A stretch of DNA of 64,000 nt from Ancylobacter defluvii (GTDB taxonomy: Bacteria; Pseudomonadota; Alphaproteobacteria; Rhizobiales; Xanthobacteraceae): the NCBI RefSeq assembly GCF_018390605.1, contig NZ_JAHBGD010000024.1, forward strand, positions 620,001-684,000, given 5' to 3'. The notes under the pieces are model-generated. The model was not told the DNA's origin and ran no database searches. It saw only the letters and a program-made list of their open reading frames with translations. The stretch's first letter is position 1; every line of letters starts with the position of its first letter. This document shows positions 17,718 through 26,724 of the stretch, piece by piece. Position numbers and translations under genes: made by a program.

Positions 17718-18647
17718 TCAATCCGGCAATGCCTTGAGGAAGGTACGCATCACCGCTACGGAATTATTCGCTGCGAGATCCATGAAAACATGCATTTCGT
17801 TCTCGCCCGGCCCGCCGCCGGCGAGATCCGACAGCGCCCGGAAGACGATGAACGGCACGTCATTGGTCGTCGCCACATGGGCGATGGCGGCGCTTTCCAT
17901 GTCCAGCACCTGGGCCTTGAAGGTGTCGAAGGTGAAGCTGCGGAAGGCGGCATTGTCGACGAAGGCGGGGCCGGAGACGCCGTAGCCGCCGACCCGCACC
18001 CGCGGCGCCTTCAGCAGGCACACCTTGTCGGCGCTGCACCGCTGAAGTTCGCTGTCGGTCACGGCCTCGCTCCTGCGGGCCACCTCCAGCATGACGGGGT
18101 CGACATCGAACCAGAACTGCCGGGGCGAGGAAGCCCGGCCCTCGCGAAACACCCGCACGCCGCGCGGAAACATCATGCCGAAATTGGCGAATTCCGGCGT
18201 ATCGTCGGAGGGTAGCCGAAAGCCCTGCGGCGTCTCGCGGGCCAGGATCACCTCGAGATACTGCCCCCAGCGCTCCGGCACCGCGATGTCGCCGATGTTC
18301 AGCGACGGATCGACGCCGCCAGCGATACCCGAGACCACGATGCGGGTCACATTATAGCGATCCAGCGTCATCTGGGTGGTCATCGCGGCGTTGACCATGC
18401 TCACCCCGGTCATCACCAGCACCACCGGCTTGCCCTCGATCTCGCCGGTGACGATGGGAACGCCCTTGTAGTCGCGCTCTTCCATATGAGTGGCGACGGC
18501 GCGCAAGGCCTTCCATTCGGGCTCGAAGGCACACAGCACGGCGATGCGGGGCGTCGCATCGACCGGCTCCGCCGCCGCCGGCAGCAGAGCGATCAGCAGA
18601 ACCATGGCAGCGAGACAAAGGCGCAGCGGCGAGACGGCAGACGACAT
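17718..18647 (-). CDS. Exported nucleoside phosphorylase/nucleosidase-like enzyme
   Basis: A 309-residue protein with the PNP/UDP family fold. IAVLCAFEPEWKALRA at the start of the mature protein, VLVMTGVSMVNAAM, VVSGIAGGVDPSLNIGDIAVP and VLDMESAAIAHVA are the phosphate/ribose and base-binding segments; DMES is the ribose-contacting Glu motif of this family. It differs from cytosolic MTA/SAH nucleosidases in having a clear signal peptide (CLAAMVLLIALLPAAAEP) and a long insertion with a Cys pair (LQRCSADKVCLLKAP), which would suit the oxidising periplasm. The ATG at 18647 has a GGGGGG ribosome site. It likely salvages extracellular nucleosides. The exact substrate is unknown. It appears to be a single-gene unit. 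Confidence 0.8.
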   Translation of the reverse strand: MSSAVSPLRLCLAAMVLLIALLPAAAEPVDATPRIAVLCAFEPEWKALRAVATHMEERDYKGVPIVTGEIEGKPVVLVMTGVSMVNAAMTTQMTLDRYNVTRIVVSGIAGGVDPSLNIGDIAVPERWGQYLEVILARETPQGFRLPSDDTPEFANFGMMFPRGVRVFREGRASSPRQFWFDVDPVMLEVARRSEAVTDSELQRCSADKVCLLKAPRVRVGGYGVSGPAFVDNAAFRSFTFDTFKAQVLDMESAAIAHVATTNDVPFIVFRALSDLAGGGPGENEMHVFMDLAANNSVAVMRTFLKALPD

Positions 18648-18743
18648 GATGCCCCCCAGGATCGAAACGGCGCGCCACGGCAACGGCGCGACGCAGCGAT
18701 CCTACAGGGCGGCGGCACCGGCGCACCAGCCGGCTAAGCGTCC

Positions 18744-20183
18744 TCAGCCATTCTTCACCATCACATGGCGCACCACGGTGTAATCCTCCAGCGCATAGGC
18801 GGAGAGGTCCTTGCCGTAGCCGGACTGCTTGAGCCCGCCATGCGGCATCTCGCTCACCAGCATGAAATGGCAGTTCACCCAGGTGCAGCCATATTGCAGC
18901 CGGGCGGCGGTCGCCATGCCTCTGGAGATGTCCCGGGTCCAGACCGAGGAGGCAAGGCCGTAATCGCTGTCATTGGCCCAGGCCACCGCATCGTCGACAT
19001 CGGAAAAGCGCGTCACCGACACCACCGGCCCGAACACCTCGCGCCGAACGATCTCATCCGACTGCAAGGCACCGGCGACCACCGTCGGTTCGTAGAAGAA
19101 GCCTCGGCCGGACGCCGGTTTGCCACCCGTCGCCACCTCGATGTGGTCGAGTTCCGAAGCCCTTTCGACAAAGGAGGCGACGCGGGCGCGCTGGCGGGCG
19201 GAGATCAGCGGGCCGATGTCGTTCTCCTCGTCATTCGCTGACGCGAATTTCAGCCCGGAGACCGCCGAGGCGAGGTCGGCGACGAGGTTGTCGTAGATCT
19301 TGTCCGCCGCATAGATGCGGCAGGCGGCGGTGCAGTCCTGCCCGGCATTATAGTAGCCGAAGCTCTTCACGCCCTCGACCACCTCGGCGAGATCAGCATC
19401 GTCGAACACGATCACCGGCGCCTTGCCGCCGAGTTCGAGATGCGTGCGCTTCACGCTCCTCGCAGCGGCAGTGAGCACCTTCTTGCCGGTGGCGATGTCG
19501 CCGGTGAGCGAGGCCATCGCCACCTTGGGATGGTTGATCAGCGCATTGCCGACGCTCTCGCCGCGCCCGACCACCACATTCACCACCCCTTCCGGGAAGA
19601 TGTCGGCGATCAGCCTGGCGAGCTTCAGCGCGGTGAGCGGTGTCTGCTCGGAGGGCTTGATCACCACAGTGTTGCCGCCGGCAAGCGCCGGGGCGAGCTT
19701 CCACGCCGCCATCATCAGCGGGTAGTTCCACGGCGCGATGGAGGCGACGACTCCGATCGGGTCGCGGCGGATCATCGAGGTGTGACCGGCCAGATACTCG
19801 CCCGCTACCATGCCGTGCTGGATGCGCACCGCACCGGCGAAGAAGCGGAAGCAATCGACCACGCCGGGGATTTCGTCGCGCAGCACCGCGTGGCGCGGCT
19901 TGCCACAGTTCAACGCCTCCAGCGTCGCGAAGGCTTCCGCCTCGGCTTCGATGCGGTCCGCAAGCTTGAGCAGCAGAGTGGACCGCTCCACCGGCGTGGT
20001 GCGTGCCCAGGTCTTGAACGCCGTCGCAGCCGCATTCACCGCCGCGTCGATCTGGTCGACGGAGGCTTCCGGCAGCTCGATCAGCGTCTCTTCGGTCTTG
20101 GGGTTCAGCACCGTCTCCGGCGTCTCGGTACCGGCGACGAAACTGGGCCCGATCAGCATCTCGGTGTCGAAAGTGGCGGTCAT
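18744..20183 (-). CDS. ydcW: Gamma-aminobutyraldehyde dehydrogenase (YdcW/PatD type)
   Basis: An NAD-dependent aldehyde dehydrogenase of 479 residues that oxidises 4-aminobutyraldehyde (from putrescine) to GABA. Conserved elements are [20 protein letters not shown], the ELGGKAPV segment carrying the general-base Glu, and [14 protein letters not shown] with the catalytic Cys. [21 protein letters not shown] closes the protein, as in E. coli YdcW. The ATG at 20183 has a GGGAGAAG ribosome site 14 bp after the permease gene. It is last in a ydcSTUVW-type operon, and that synteny is the main reason for the substrate call; the wider family includes betaine aldehyde dehydrogenases. Confidence 0.88.
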   Translation of the reverse strand: MTATFDTEMLIGPSFVAGTETPETVLNPKTEETLIELPEASVDQIDAAVNAAATAFKTWARTTPVERSTLLLKLADRIEAEAEAFATLEALNCGKPRHAVLRDEIPGVVDCFRFFAGAVRIQHGMVAGEYLAGHTSMIRRDPIGVVASIAPWNYPLMMAAWKLAPALAGGNTVVIKPSEQTPLTALKLARLIADIFPEGVVNVVVGRGESVGNALINHPKVAMASLTGDIATGKKVLTAAARSVKRTHLELGGKAPVIVFDDADLAEVVEGVKSFGYYNAGQDCTAACRIYAADKIYDNLVADLASAVSGLKFASANDEENDIGPLISARQRARVASFVERASELDHIEVATGGKPASGRGFFYEPTVVAGALQSDEIVRREVFGPVVSVTRFSDVDDAVAWANDSDYGLASSVWTRDISRGMATAARLQYGCTWVNCHFMLVSEMPHGGLKQSGYGKDLSAYALEDYTVVRHVMVKNG

Positions 20184-20196
20184 ATCGGGCTTCTCC

Positions 20197-21006
20197 CTAT
20201 TTGCCGGTGCCGGCCGCACCCCTTGCCTGCCCTCCCTCGCGGGTGAGGTAGTAGGCGGCGAGGATCGGCAGGAAGGTGACGAGGATGACGAGGACGGCGA
20301 CGACATTGGTGACCGGCCGTTGGCGCGGGCGGATCAGCTCGGACAGCATCCAGATCGGCAGGGTCGACTGTTGGCCGGCGGTGAAGGTGGTAACGATCAC
20401 CTCGTCGAAGGACAGCGCGAAGGCGAGCATGCCGCCGGCGAGCAGCGCGGTGCCGATGTTCGGCAGCACGACGAGGCGGAAGGTCTGGAAGGCGTCCGCG
20501 CCGAGGTCCATCGACGCCTCGATCAGCGAGGGCGACAGCCGGCGCAGGCGCGCCACCGCATTATTGTAGACGACGACGATGCAGAAGGTCGCGTGGCCGA
20601 GCACGATGGTCCAGAAGGAGAAGGGGATCTCCATCAGCCCGAAGGCCTGGCGCAGCGCGATGCCGGTGACGATGCCCGGCAGCGCGATGGGCAGCACGAA
20701 CAGCAGCGAGATCGGTTCGCGGCCGAAAAACTTCGCCCGCGCCAGCGCTCCGGCCGCCAGCGTGCCGAGCACGAGGGCGATGAGGGTGGCAATCGTCGCG
20801 ACCTTCAGCGACAGCCCCACCGCCGCCCAGATATCCGCCCGCCCCCACACCACGCCGAACCATTTCAGCGTGTAGCCCGGCGGCGGGAAGGCGTAGCTCT
20901 TCTCCTCGGTGGTGAAGGCATAGAGCAGGATGAACAGCAGCGGGACATGCAGAAAGGCGAGGCCGCCGAGCGCCGCGATCTTGAGGCCGAGCGAGGGTCG
21001 GTTCAT
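20197..21006 (-). CDS. ydcV: ABC transporter permease, polyamine/GABA type
   Basis: A 269-residue inner-membrane permease subunit of the spermidine/putrescine (PotC/PotI) family. It has about six transmembrane helices beginning [21 protein letters not shown]. The cytoplasmic EAA loop that docks the ATPase reads [20 protein letters not shown]. The gene lies between the partner permease and the aldehyde dehydrogenase, and is spaced 144 bp from the former by an intergenic repeat element. The likely cargo is a polyamine or related cation, by synteny with E. coli ydcSTUV. Confidence 0.88.
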   Translation of the reverse strand: MNRPSLGLKIAALGGLAFLHVPLLFILLYAFTTEEKSYAFPPPGYTLKWFGVVWGRADIWAAVGLSLKVATIATLIALVLGTLAAGALARAKFFGREPISLLFVLPIALPGIVTGIALRQAFGLMEIPFSFWTIVLGHATFCIVVVYNNAVARLRRLSPSLIEASMDLGADAFQTFRLVVLPNIGTALLAGGMLAFALSFDEVIVTTFTAGQQSTLPIWMLSELIRPRQRPVTNVVAVLVILVTFLPILAAYYLTREGGQARGAAGTGK

Positions 21007-21024
21007 GGCGCGCCCCTCAAGGCG

Positions 21025-21122
21025 CCGTCATGGCCGGGCTTGGCTCGGCCATGCACGACTTTGAAGCGGGCACGTTGCGGGCAGGAAAGGCGTGGATGCC
21101 CGGCCCAAAGCCAGGCATGACG
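21025..21122. repeat. Composite inverted intergenic repeat inside the ydc operon
   Basis: The outer ends CGTCATGGCCGGGCTTGG and GGCATGACG are inverted, each with its own CCGGGC or GCCCGG hairpin (GGCCGGGCTTGGCTCGGCC and GGATGCCCGGCCCAAAGCCAGG). Related copies lie at 38328-38372 and 50959-51014. Elements of this GTCATGSCCGGGCTTGRCCCGG type are abundant between genes of Hyphomicrobiales. Its position between two permease genes could affect mRNA decay between the parts of the operon. Confidence 0.7.
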
Positions 21123-21150
21123 ACGCTCCTGAATTAGGTTCGCCCTCGCC

Positions 21151-22098
21151 TCACATCGCATCGAACGCCCCCGTACGCTTGGCGAGCGTCAGGAACAGTG
21201 CCATCACCAGGATCGGCACCAGCGAGAAGGCGGCGGCGAGCGGGATGTTCCCGGCGGTTCCCTGCAGCGTGTAGACCGCCTGGCCGAGCACCAGTGCCGA
21301 GGTGCCGATGATCTGCGGCACGATGTAGTCACCAAGCGTCAGCGAGAAGGTGAACACCGCTCCGGCTACCACGCCGGGCATGGCGAGCGGCAGAATGACG
21401 CTTCGAAACGTATAGCCGGGGCCGGCGCCGAGATCGCCCGCGGCCTCGATGAGGCTTGCCGGCACCCGCTCCAGCGCGGCCTGCACCGGCAGGATCATGA
21501 AGGGTAGCCACAGATAGGTGAAGGTCAGCACCATACCGGTATAGGAGACCGACAGCGACGGCCCGCCCACCAGCGGCAGCGACAGCCAGGCATCGAGGGC
21601 GCCGTCGAGACCGAGCCTGCCGGCGAACCAGGAGATGGCGCCCTCCTTCGCCAGCAGCAGCTTCCAGCCATAGACCTTGACGAGATAGCTCGACCATAGC
21701 GGCATCATCACCGCGAGGTAGAACGCCGCCTTGGCGCGCGGCCCGGCATAGCGAGCGGCATAATAGGCGATCGGAAAGGCGATGACCGCGCAGAGCAGCG
21801 TCACCGCCGTGGCGATACCCACCGTGCGCATGAGAATGTCGAAATTGGCCGGGCGAAACAGTTCCAGCAGCGTCGCCGTGGTCGGCTCGCGCACGATGGT
21901 GCCGGAGAATTCGTCGATGGAGAAGATCGACTGGCCGAGGAAGACGAACAGGCTACCGAGATAGACCAGGCCGAGCCAGATGAGCGGTGGCGCGAGCAGC
22001 AGCAGCACGATCAGATGCCCGCGGCGCAGCAGCAGGTCGGAAAAGCGACGGAGAGCGCCCTCGCGTGGCGACGGCAGATCGAAGGTGGCGAGGCTCAC
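21151..22098 (-). CDS. ydcU: ABC transporter permease, polyamine/GABA type (PotB/YdcU)
   Basis: A 315-residue inner-membrane permease. After a cytoplasmic N-terminal segment of about 30 residues, the first helix is LIVLLLLAPPLIWLGLVYLG and about six helices follow. The EAA loop is EAAGDLGAGPGYTFRSVILPLAMPG. Its start overlaps the ATPase stop by four bases (ATGA), showing translational coupling, whereas the second permease lies beyond the repeat element. Confidence 0.88.
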   Translation of the reverse strand: MSLATFDLPSPREGALRRFSDLLLRRGHLIVLLLLAPPLIWLGLVYLGSLFVFLGQSIFSIDEFSGTIVREPTTATLLELFRPANFDILMRTVGIATAVTLLCAVIAFPIAYYAARYAGPRAKAAFYLAVMMPLWSSYLVKVYGWKLLLAKEGAISWFAGRLGLDGALDAWLSLPLVGGPSLSVSYTGMVLTFTYLWLPFMILPVQAALERVPASLIEAAGDLGAGPGYTFRSVILPLAMPGVVAGAVFTFSLTLGDYIVPQIIGTSALVLGQAVYTLQGTAGNIPLAAAFSLVPILVMALFLTLAKRTGAFDAM

Positions 22099-23135
22099 GT
22101 CTCGGCCTCCATCGGCATCAGCGCGCCCAGCGGGATGGCTAGGCGCACGCTATCGCCGGACGCGGGCGCACGATGGGAAGCCGGCACGGCGGCAGTGAGC
22201 GCCACCCCGGCGGTAGTGCGGACCGCGAGGCGCCGCACCGCCCCCTGATAGGAGACGTCGACGACGCTCGCCTCGATCGCGGCGGCTCCGTCCGGCGCCG
22301 GCACGCCAGGAGCCAGCAGCGCGATCTTCTCCGGCCGCAGGCTGTAGAGGCCGCTGGCGGCGCCGAGGGCGACGGCCATGTCAGGCTCGATCACATTGGC
22401 CGCCCCGACGAAGGCCGCCACAAAGCGGTTGGCCGGGCGCTCATAGACCGTTTCCGGCGGTCCGACCTGGACGATGCGGCCTTCGTTGAACACCGCCACC
22501 CGATCGGCCATGGAAAGCGCCTCGCCCTGATCATGGGTGACGAACACGAAAGACAGGCCCAGCGCCCGCTGCAGGCTCTTCAGTTCGACCTGCATCTCCT
22601 CGCGCAGCTTGAGATCGAGCGCGCCCAGCGGCTCGTCGAGGAGCAGCACCTTGGGCCGCACCACCAGGGCACGGGCGAGCGCCACGCGCTGGCGCTGGCC
22701 GCCGGAGAGCTGCGCCGGACGGCGCGCCTCCAACCCCGCGAGCTTCACCAGCGCCAGTGCCTCGCGCGCCAGCTTCTCGCGCTCGGCACGGGCAACGCCG
22801 CGTACTTTCAGCCCATAGGCGACGTTCTCGCCAACCGAGAGATGCGGAAACAGCGCGTAGTCCTGAAACACGGTGTTCACCGGCCGGCGATAGGGCGGCA
22901 GGCCCTCCACCGTCTCGCCGAAGATCTCGATATGGCCGGCATCGGGCTGCTCGAAGCCGGCGATGAGGCGCAGGCAGGTGGTCTTGCCGGAGCCGGAGGG
23001 GCCGAGCATGGCAAAGAACTCGCCCGGCGCGATGGAGAGATCGACGCCATCCACCGCCCTTACCGCCCCGAAATGCCGGGCTACCCCGGCAAAGCGGACG
23101 GCGGGAACGGCGGATGTCGGGGCGGGAGCGTGCAT
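22095..23135 (-). CDS. ydcT: ABC transporter ATP-binding protein, polyamine/GABA type
   Basis: A 346-residue PotA-like ATPase that drives import. Walker A is GPSGSGKTTCLRLIAGFEQP, the Q-loop is NTVFQDYALFPHLSV, the signature is QLSGGQRQRVALARAL, Walker B is KVLLLDEPLGALDLKLR, and the H-loop His is in VFVTHDQGEALSMADRV. A C-terminal TOBE domain covers roughly residues 255-340. It overlaps ydcU by four bases and follows the binding-protein gene after a 146-bp gap holding a hairpin. Confidence 0.93.
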   Translation of the reverse strand: MHAPAPTSAVPAVRFAGVARHFGAVRAVDGVDLSIAPGEFFAMLGPSGSGKTTCLRLIAGFEQPDAGHIEIFGETVEGLPPYRRPVNTVFQDYALFPHLSVGENVAYGLKVRGVARAEREKLAREALALVKLAGLEARRPAQLSGGQRQRVALARALVVRPKVLLLDEPLGALDLKLREEMQVELKSLQRALGLSFVFVTHDQGEALSMADRVAVFNEGRIVQVGPPETVYERPANRFVAAFVGAANVIEPDMAVALGAASGLYSLRPEKIALLAPGVPAPDGAAAIEASVVDVSYQGAVRRLAVRTTAGVALTAAVPASHRAPASGDSVRLAIPLGALMPMEAET

Positions 23136-23243
23136 CGATGTCTCAATGGTTCGGCGGTGGCGCGCCGCCGTGGGAGTTCAGGCCGGACGACGTGCAGCCT
23201 CGCCGGCGTGGCGCATCACGCGCGCGGTATCACCCGGGAAGCG

Positions 23244-23269
23244 GCGCGCCCGGCTTGTGCCGGACGCGC
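23244..23269 (-). terminator. Intercistronic hairpin after the binding-protein gene
   Basis: GCGCG-C-CCGGC, a TTGT loop, then GCCGG-A-CGCGC form an 11-bp stem with one mismatch, 12 bp after the binding-protein stop and 109 bp before the ATPase start. No T-tract follows on the minus strand. It probably protects the upstream message or partially terminates, giving the usual excess of binding protein over transporter subunits. Confidence 0.55.
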
Positions 23270-23281
23270 GGAATCGGGGGC

Positions 23282-24451
23282 TCAGCGGCCGCCGAGCACG
23301 GCGATGTAGTCCGACACCCAGCGATAATAGGGCACGCAGCCCTCGGCCTGGGTCGCGCACTTGGCGACCGGCGTGCGCCAGAAATGCGTCTTCTCGAAAT
23401 TGCCGGCGCCATTGGTGGCGCAGCCCTCGGCGCCCAGCAAGTCGCTGCCCTTGCAGGCGGCGGGCACCGCCGGCACCGAGCCGAACCAGGCGGCCAGATC
23501 GCCCTGAACCTTCGGCGCGATCGAATGCTCCATCCACATATAGGCGCAGTTGGGATGCGCGGCGTCGACATGCATCATGGTCGTGTCGGCCCAGCCGGTG
23601 GCGCCCTCGGCAGGAATGGTCGAGGCGATCGGCTTCTTCTGGCTCACCAACAGGTTGACCTGGAACGGCCAGGAGGAGGAGGCGACGACGCCCTCATTGG
23701 TGAAGTCGTCGACCTGGATCATGGCGTCGTGCCAGTAGCGCTGCACGATCTTGCGCTGCTGGCGCAGCAGGTCGAGAGCCGCCTTGTACTGCGCCTCGGT
23801 CAGTTCATAGGGATCCTTGATGCCGAGCTCGGGCTTGTGCGCCATGAGATAGAGCGCGGCATCGGCGATGTAGATCGGCCCGTCAAAGGCCTGGATGCGA
23901 CCCTTGTTGGACTTGCCGTCCGGCAGGGTCTGCTCCTCGAAGACGACGTTCCAGCTCTTCGGCGCCTCGCCCTTGAAGGCTTCCGTGTTGTACATCAATA
24001 CGTTGGAGCCCCACTGATAGGGGACGCCGTAATGCACGCCGTTCACCGTGTGCCAGGGCGCGCTCTGCAGGCGGTCATCGACGCTGCCCCAGCTCGGGAT
24101 CAGCTTGGTGTTGATCGGGGCGACCTTCTTGCCGGCGATCAGGCGCAGCGAGGCGTCCCCGGAGGCGGTGACGAGGTCGAAGCCACCTTCGTTCATCAGC
24201 GCCACCATCTCGTCGGAGGTGCCGGCGGTCTTCACATTGACCTTGCAGCCGCTCTTGGTCTCGAAATCGGTGACCCAATCATAGGCCTTGTCGGTCTCGC
24301 CGCGCTCGATGTAGCCGGCCCAGGCGACGATATCCACCTGCCCCTCGCCCTTGCCGAGCTCCTTTAATTCAGCTGCGACAAGGGGTTGCATGGTGAGCGA
24401 GGCGCAGGCGACCAGCGCCGGCAGCTGCAGAAAACGGGTGTGCGTGCGCAT
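23282..24451 (-). CDS. ydcS: Periplasmic polyamine/GABA-type substrate-binding protein
   Basis: A 389-residue extracellular solute-binding protein of the PotD/YdcS group. The signal peptide FLQLPALVACASLTMQPLVAA precedes a mature start near AELKELGKGEG, then VDIVAWAGYIERGETDKAYD, which matches YdcS rather than PotD. GFDLVTASGDASLRLIA and YGVPYQWGSNVLMYN belong to the ligand-binding cleft. It is first in the operon ydcS-T-U-V-W. E. coli YdcS has also been linked to polyhydroxybutyrate synthesis; nothing here addresses that. The cargo is likely a polyamine or GABA-like compound, by operon content. Confidence 0.9.
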   Translation of the reverse strand: MRTHTRFLQLPALVACASLTMQPLVAAELKELGKGEGQVDIVAWAGYIERGETDKAYDWVTDFETKSGCKVNVKTAGTSDEMVALMNEGGFDLVTASGDASLRLIAGKKVAPINTKLIPSWGSVDDRLQSAPWHTVNGVHYGVPYQWGSNVLMYNTEAFKGEAPKSWNVVFEEQTLPDGKSNKGRIQAFDGPIYIADAALYLMAHKPELGIKDPYELTEAQYKAALDLLRQQRKIVQRYWHDAMIQVDDFTNEGVVASSSWPFQVNLLVSQKKPIASTIPAEGATGWADTTMMHVDAAHPNCAYMWMEHSIAPKVQGDLAAWFGSVPAVPAACKGSDLLGAEGCATNGAGNFEKTHFWRTPVAKCATQAEGCVPYYRWVSDYIAVLGGR

Positions 24452-24576
24452 GCTTGTTCCCTCTGCTCTGCGGGCCGTGCAGACCCTTTGAGGGAAGTGT
24501 GCCGCTGCGTCCGCCTGCTCGCCACACCAAAGAAAAGAACGCAGGCATCGGAAAAACCGATGAGTGATATTGTGGC

Positions 24577-24603
24577 ATTATAGGCCTGACGCACGCGTCA
24601 GGC
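24577..24603. promoter_or_regulatory. Hairpin at lysR 3' end next to a TATAAT box
   Basis: GCCTGACG (24584-24591) and CGTCAGGC (24596-24603) form a perfect 8-bp stem with a CACG loop overlapping the LysR stop. Directly beyond it on the minus strand, 24577-24582 reads TATAAT, a consensus -10 box facing the ydc operon whose first start codon is 126 bp away. No good -35 element is seen at standard spacing, so either an activator is needed or the box is fortuitous. Confidence 0.4.
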
Positions 24604-25527
24604 GATGGCGCCGCCATGGCGGATGCGGGCCGGCTGGCGGGTGCCGGCGACCGACAGGAAGCCGGCGGCGGCGGGCGAGAGCGGCGAACCGCGCCGCCAG
24701 GCGGTGGCGACCTCGATGGCCGGCAGTTCCTCGGCAAGCTGGCGCGCCTCGATCTTGTCGCCCTCCAGCGACCAGGGGCGGTAGGCGAGGTCCGGCAGCA
24801 CCGCGACGCCGGCGCCGGTCGCCACCAGCGAGCGCACCGCCTCCACCGAGCGGGTGCGGAAGGCGACCGGCGGGCGGATGCCGAGCCGGCGCCAGACGAT
24901 CTCGGAGGCCTCGGCGATTTCATCAATGGTGAGAAGCACATGCGGCTCCTCGGCGAGATCGCGCAGACTGACCCTCTCCTCGGCCAGCGCCGGATGGCCG
25001 AGCGGCATCCACACCCGGTAGGGCGAGACCTGCACCGGCTCGGTCTGCAAGGCGGCGGAGCGGCGGCCGGGCGGCAGCACCATCACCGCGACATCCAGTT
25101 CGCCGCCGACGAGGAGATGTTCGAGATAATCGCCGGCATCCTCCACCGCCTCCACCGCCACGCCGGGAAAGGCACGGCGGAAGCGGGCGAGCAGATCGGA
25201 GAACACGTAGCCGGCGACCAGCGGCGTCACCCCGAGCGCCAGCCGCCCTTCCAGCGCCGCGCCTTCCGAGCCGGAAAGCGCGCGCCGCGCATCGGCGACG
25301 TCGCCGAGGATCTTTCGCGCATGGCGCAGGAAGTGATGGCCCTTCAGCGTCAAGTCGGCGCCGCGGGCGTGGCGCTCCAGCAGCTTGAAGCCGAGGTCGA
25401 GCTCCAGCTCGCGCAGCGCCTCGGTAACGGTCGATTGCGAGATGGACAGGATATGCGCCGCCGAGGACACCGAGCCATTCTCGGCGACGGCGACGAAATA
25501 TTGCAGCTGGCGCAGCGAGAATGCCAT
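24598..25527 (-). CDS. LysR-family transcriptional regulator upstream of the ydc operon
   Basis: A 309-residue regulator. The N-terminal winged helix-turn-helix (residues 1-60) reads FSLRQLQYFVAVAENGSVSSAA followed by ISQSTVTEALRELELDLGFKLLER. A periplasmic-binding-like effector domain runs from about residue 90, beginning GRLALGVTPLVAGYVFSDLL. The ATG at 25527 begins the canonical LysR N-terminus; the 58 residues upstream in frame are unrelated. It is on the same strand as the ydc genes, which start 147 bp downstream, so it may control them, although LysR proteins more often sit divergent to their targets. Confidence 0.88.
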   Translation of the reverse strand: MAFSLRQLQYFVAVAENGSVSSAAHILSISQSTVTEALRELELDLGFKLLERHARGADLTLKGHHFLRHARKILGDVADARRALSGSEGAALEGRLALGVTPLVAGYVFSDLLARFRRAFPGVAVEAVEDAGDYLEHLLVGGELDVAVMVLPPGRRSAALQTEPVQVSPYRVWMPLGHPALAEERVSLRDLAEEPHVLLTIDEIAEASEIVWRRLGIRPPVAFRTRSVEAVRSLVATGAGVAVLPDLAYRPWSLEGDKIEARQLAEELPAIEVATAWRRGSPLSPAAAGFLSVAGTRQPARIRHGGAIA

Positions 25528-25767
25528 CGGAAATCCCGATATGCGTGGTGATAGCCGATGGTAACATCGGCTCCCGGCGGCTGGATAGGCCTGCCGGACA
25601 GACCGAAAAGCCAGTATGATGCGGTGTATGATGGGAACGAAAACGACCGACCAAGGCCGATGAGGCCAGACATCGCCCCGCCATCGCGGCGATGCGGCCA
25701 ATAATACGGCCCGAGCGTGGAAGTCCTACCGCCCCCTGCCCGCCCGAAAGGCCGCTCCGTCGAATTG

Positions 25768-25807
25768 ATTGACAAGGAAACCATCTCGAGATAGTTTCCT
25801 TGTCAAT
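25768..25807. promoter_or_regulatory. Near-perfect 40-bp palindromic MarR operator
   Basis: ATTGACAAGGAAAC and GTTTCCTTGTCAAT are perfect 14-bp arms around CATCTCGAGATA, itself palindromic except at its ends. It finishes 13 bp before the start of the MarR gene and just upstream of its AGGAGAGG ribosome site. The size fits two stacked MarR dimers. Autorepression of the marR-DUF1398 pair is the natural reading. Confidence 0.85.
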
Positions 25808-25820
25808 TAAAGGAGAGGCC

Positions 25821-26282
25821 ATGACCCCGACGCCTCCGGTTTCAGAGCTCACCACCCATCTCGGCTTCTGGTTGCGGATGGTATCCAACCATGTCTCGCA
25901 CGCCTTCGCCGCCCGGCTGGCCGACAAGGGGGTGACGGTCGCCGAGTGGAGCCTGATGCGCGCGCTCTACGACCGCGAGCCGACGCCGCCGAGCCGCCTC
26001 GCCGATGCGATGGGGCTGACGCGCGGCGCGGTCACCAAGCTCGCCGACCGGCTGATCGGCAAGGCGCTGCTCGCCCGGCGGCCGAGCGAGGCGGACGGGC
26101 GGGCGCAGACGCTCGCCCTGACGGCGGCGGGGGTTGCGCTGGTGCCGGAGCTCGCCGCGCTCGCCGACCGCAACGATGCCGCGTTCTTCGACCTGCTGAC
26201 GGCCGAGGAGCGGCAGACGCTGAGAGACCTGCTGATGCGCATGGTCGAGCGCGGCCGCATGACAACGCCGCCGCTCGACTGA
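25821..26282 (+). CDS. MarR-family transcriptional regulator
   Basis: A 153-residue winged-helix repressor-type protein. The core is VTVAEWSLMRALYDREPTPP, then LADAMGLTRGAVTKLADRL (recognition helix) and ARRPSEADGRAQTLALTAAG, the DxR wing conserved in MarR proteins. The ATG at 25821 follows an AGGAGAGG ribosome site; the few codons upstream in frame are inside the operator. It probably represses itself and the DUF1398-like gene 30 bp downstream by binding the palindrome at 25768-25807. The ligand is unknown. Confidence 0.9.
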   Translation: MTPTPPVSELTTHLGFWLRMVSNHVSHAFAARLADKGVTVAEWSLMRALYDREPTPPSRLADAMGLTRGAVTKLADRLIGKALLARRPSEADGRAQTLALTAAGVALVPELAALADRNDAAFFDLLTAEERQTLRDLLMRMVERGRMTTPPLD

Positions 26283-26312
26283 CCCGAAGCAAACCTGTCG
26301 CGGAGCGATTCC

Positions 26313-26714
26313 ATGACCGACCACCAGACGGAGACGGCCCGCGCCTGTCTTGCGGCATCTTGGAACGACGCCAAGAGCTTCCCGCAGATCGTTGGCGCGC
26401 TGAGCGCGGCCGGCTTCGAGGGCTATGCCGTCGATTTCCGGCGGGCGACTGCGACCTACTACCTGCCGGACGGCGACAGCCTGGAACTGCCGGCGCACCG
26501 GCCCGCGACCCCGGTCGCGCCCGCCTTCGATGCCCGCATGCTGCAGGCGGCGATCCGCGAGGCGCAGCAGCAGGTGCCGGGCTATAGCTATAAAGGCTTC
26601 TGCGAGAAGGCGGCGGCCGCCGGCTGCGCCTTCTATGTCGTCTCGTTCTCCGGCCGACGGGCGCTCTATATCGGGCGCACCGCCGAGACCCATGTCGAGG
26701 CGTTCCCGGATTAG
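26313..26714 (+). CDS. DUF1398-family small protein
   Basis: A 133-residue soluble protein resembling the DUF1398 family (sometimes labelled phage envelope protein, without evidence). Recognisable segments are SFPQIVGALSAAGFEGYAVD, ATYYLPDGDSLELP and YSYKGFCEKAAAAGCAFYVV, the last being the conserved C-terminal helix-strand of the family. It has no signal peptide or membrane helix. It lies 30 bp after marR and is likely co-transcribed and co-repressed with it. In other bacteria MarR regulators often control such small genes under chemical stress, but its biochemical role is unknown. Confidence 0.7.
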   Translation: MTDHQTETARACLAASWNDAKSFPQIVGALSAAGFEGYAVDFRRATATYYLPDGDSLELPAHRPATPVAPAFDARMLQAAIREAQQQVPGYSYKGFCEKAAAAGCAFYVVSFSGRRALYIGRTAETHVEAFPD

Positions 26715-26724
26715 CGCGGGCGGC

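Noticed and set aside
23244-23269. Full operon terminator after ydcS
   Set aside because: It lacks a T-tract and the downstream transporter genes are clearly part of the same functional set, so it was called an intercistronic hairpin instead.
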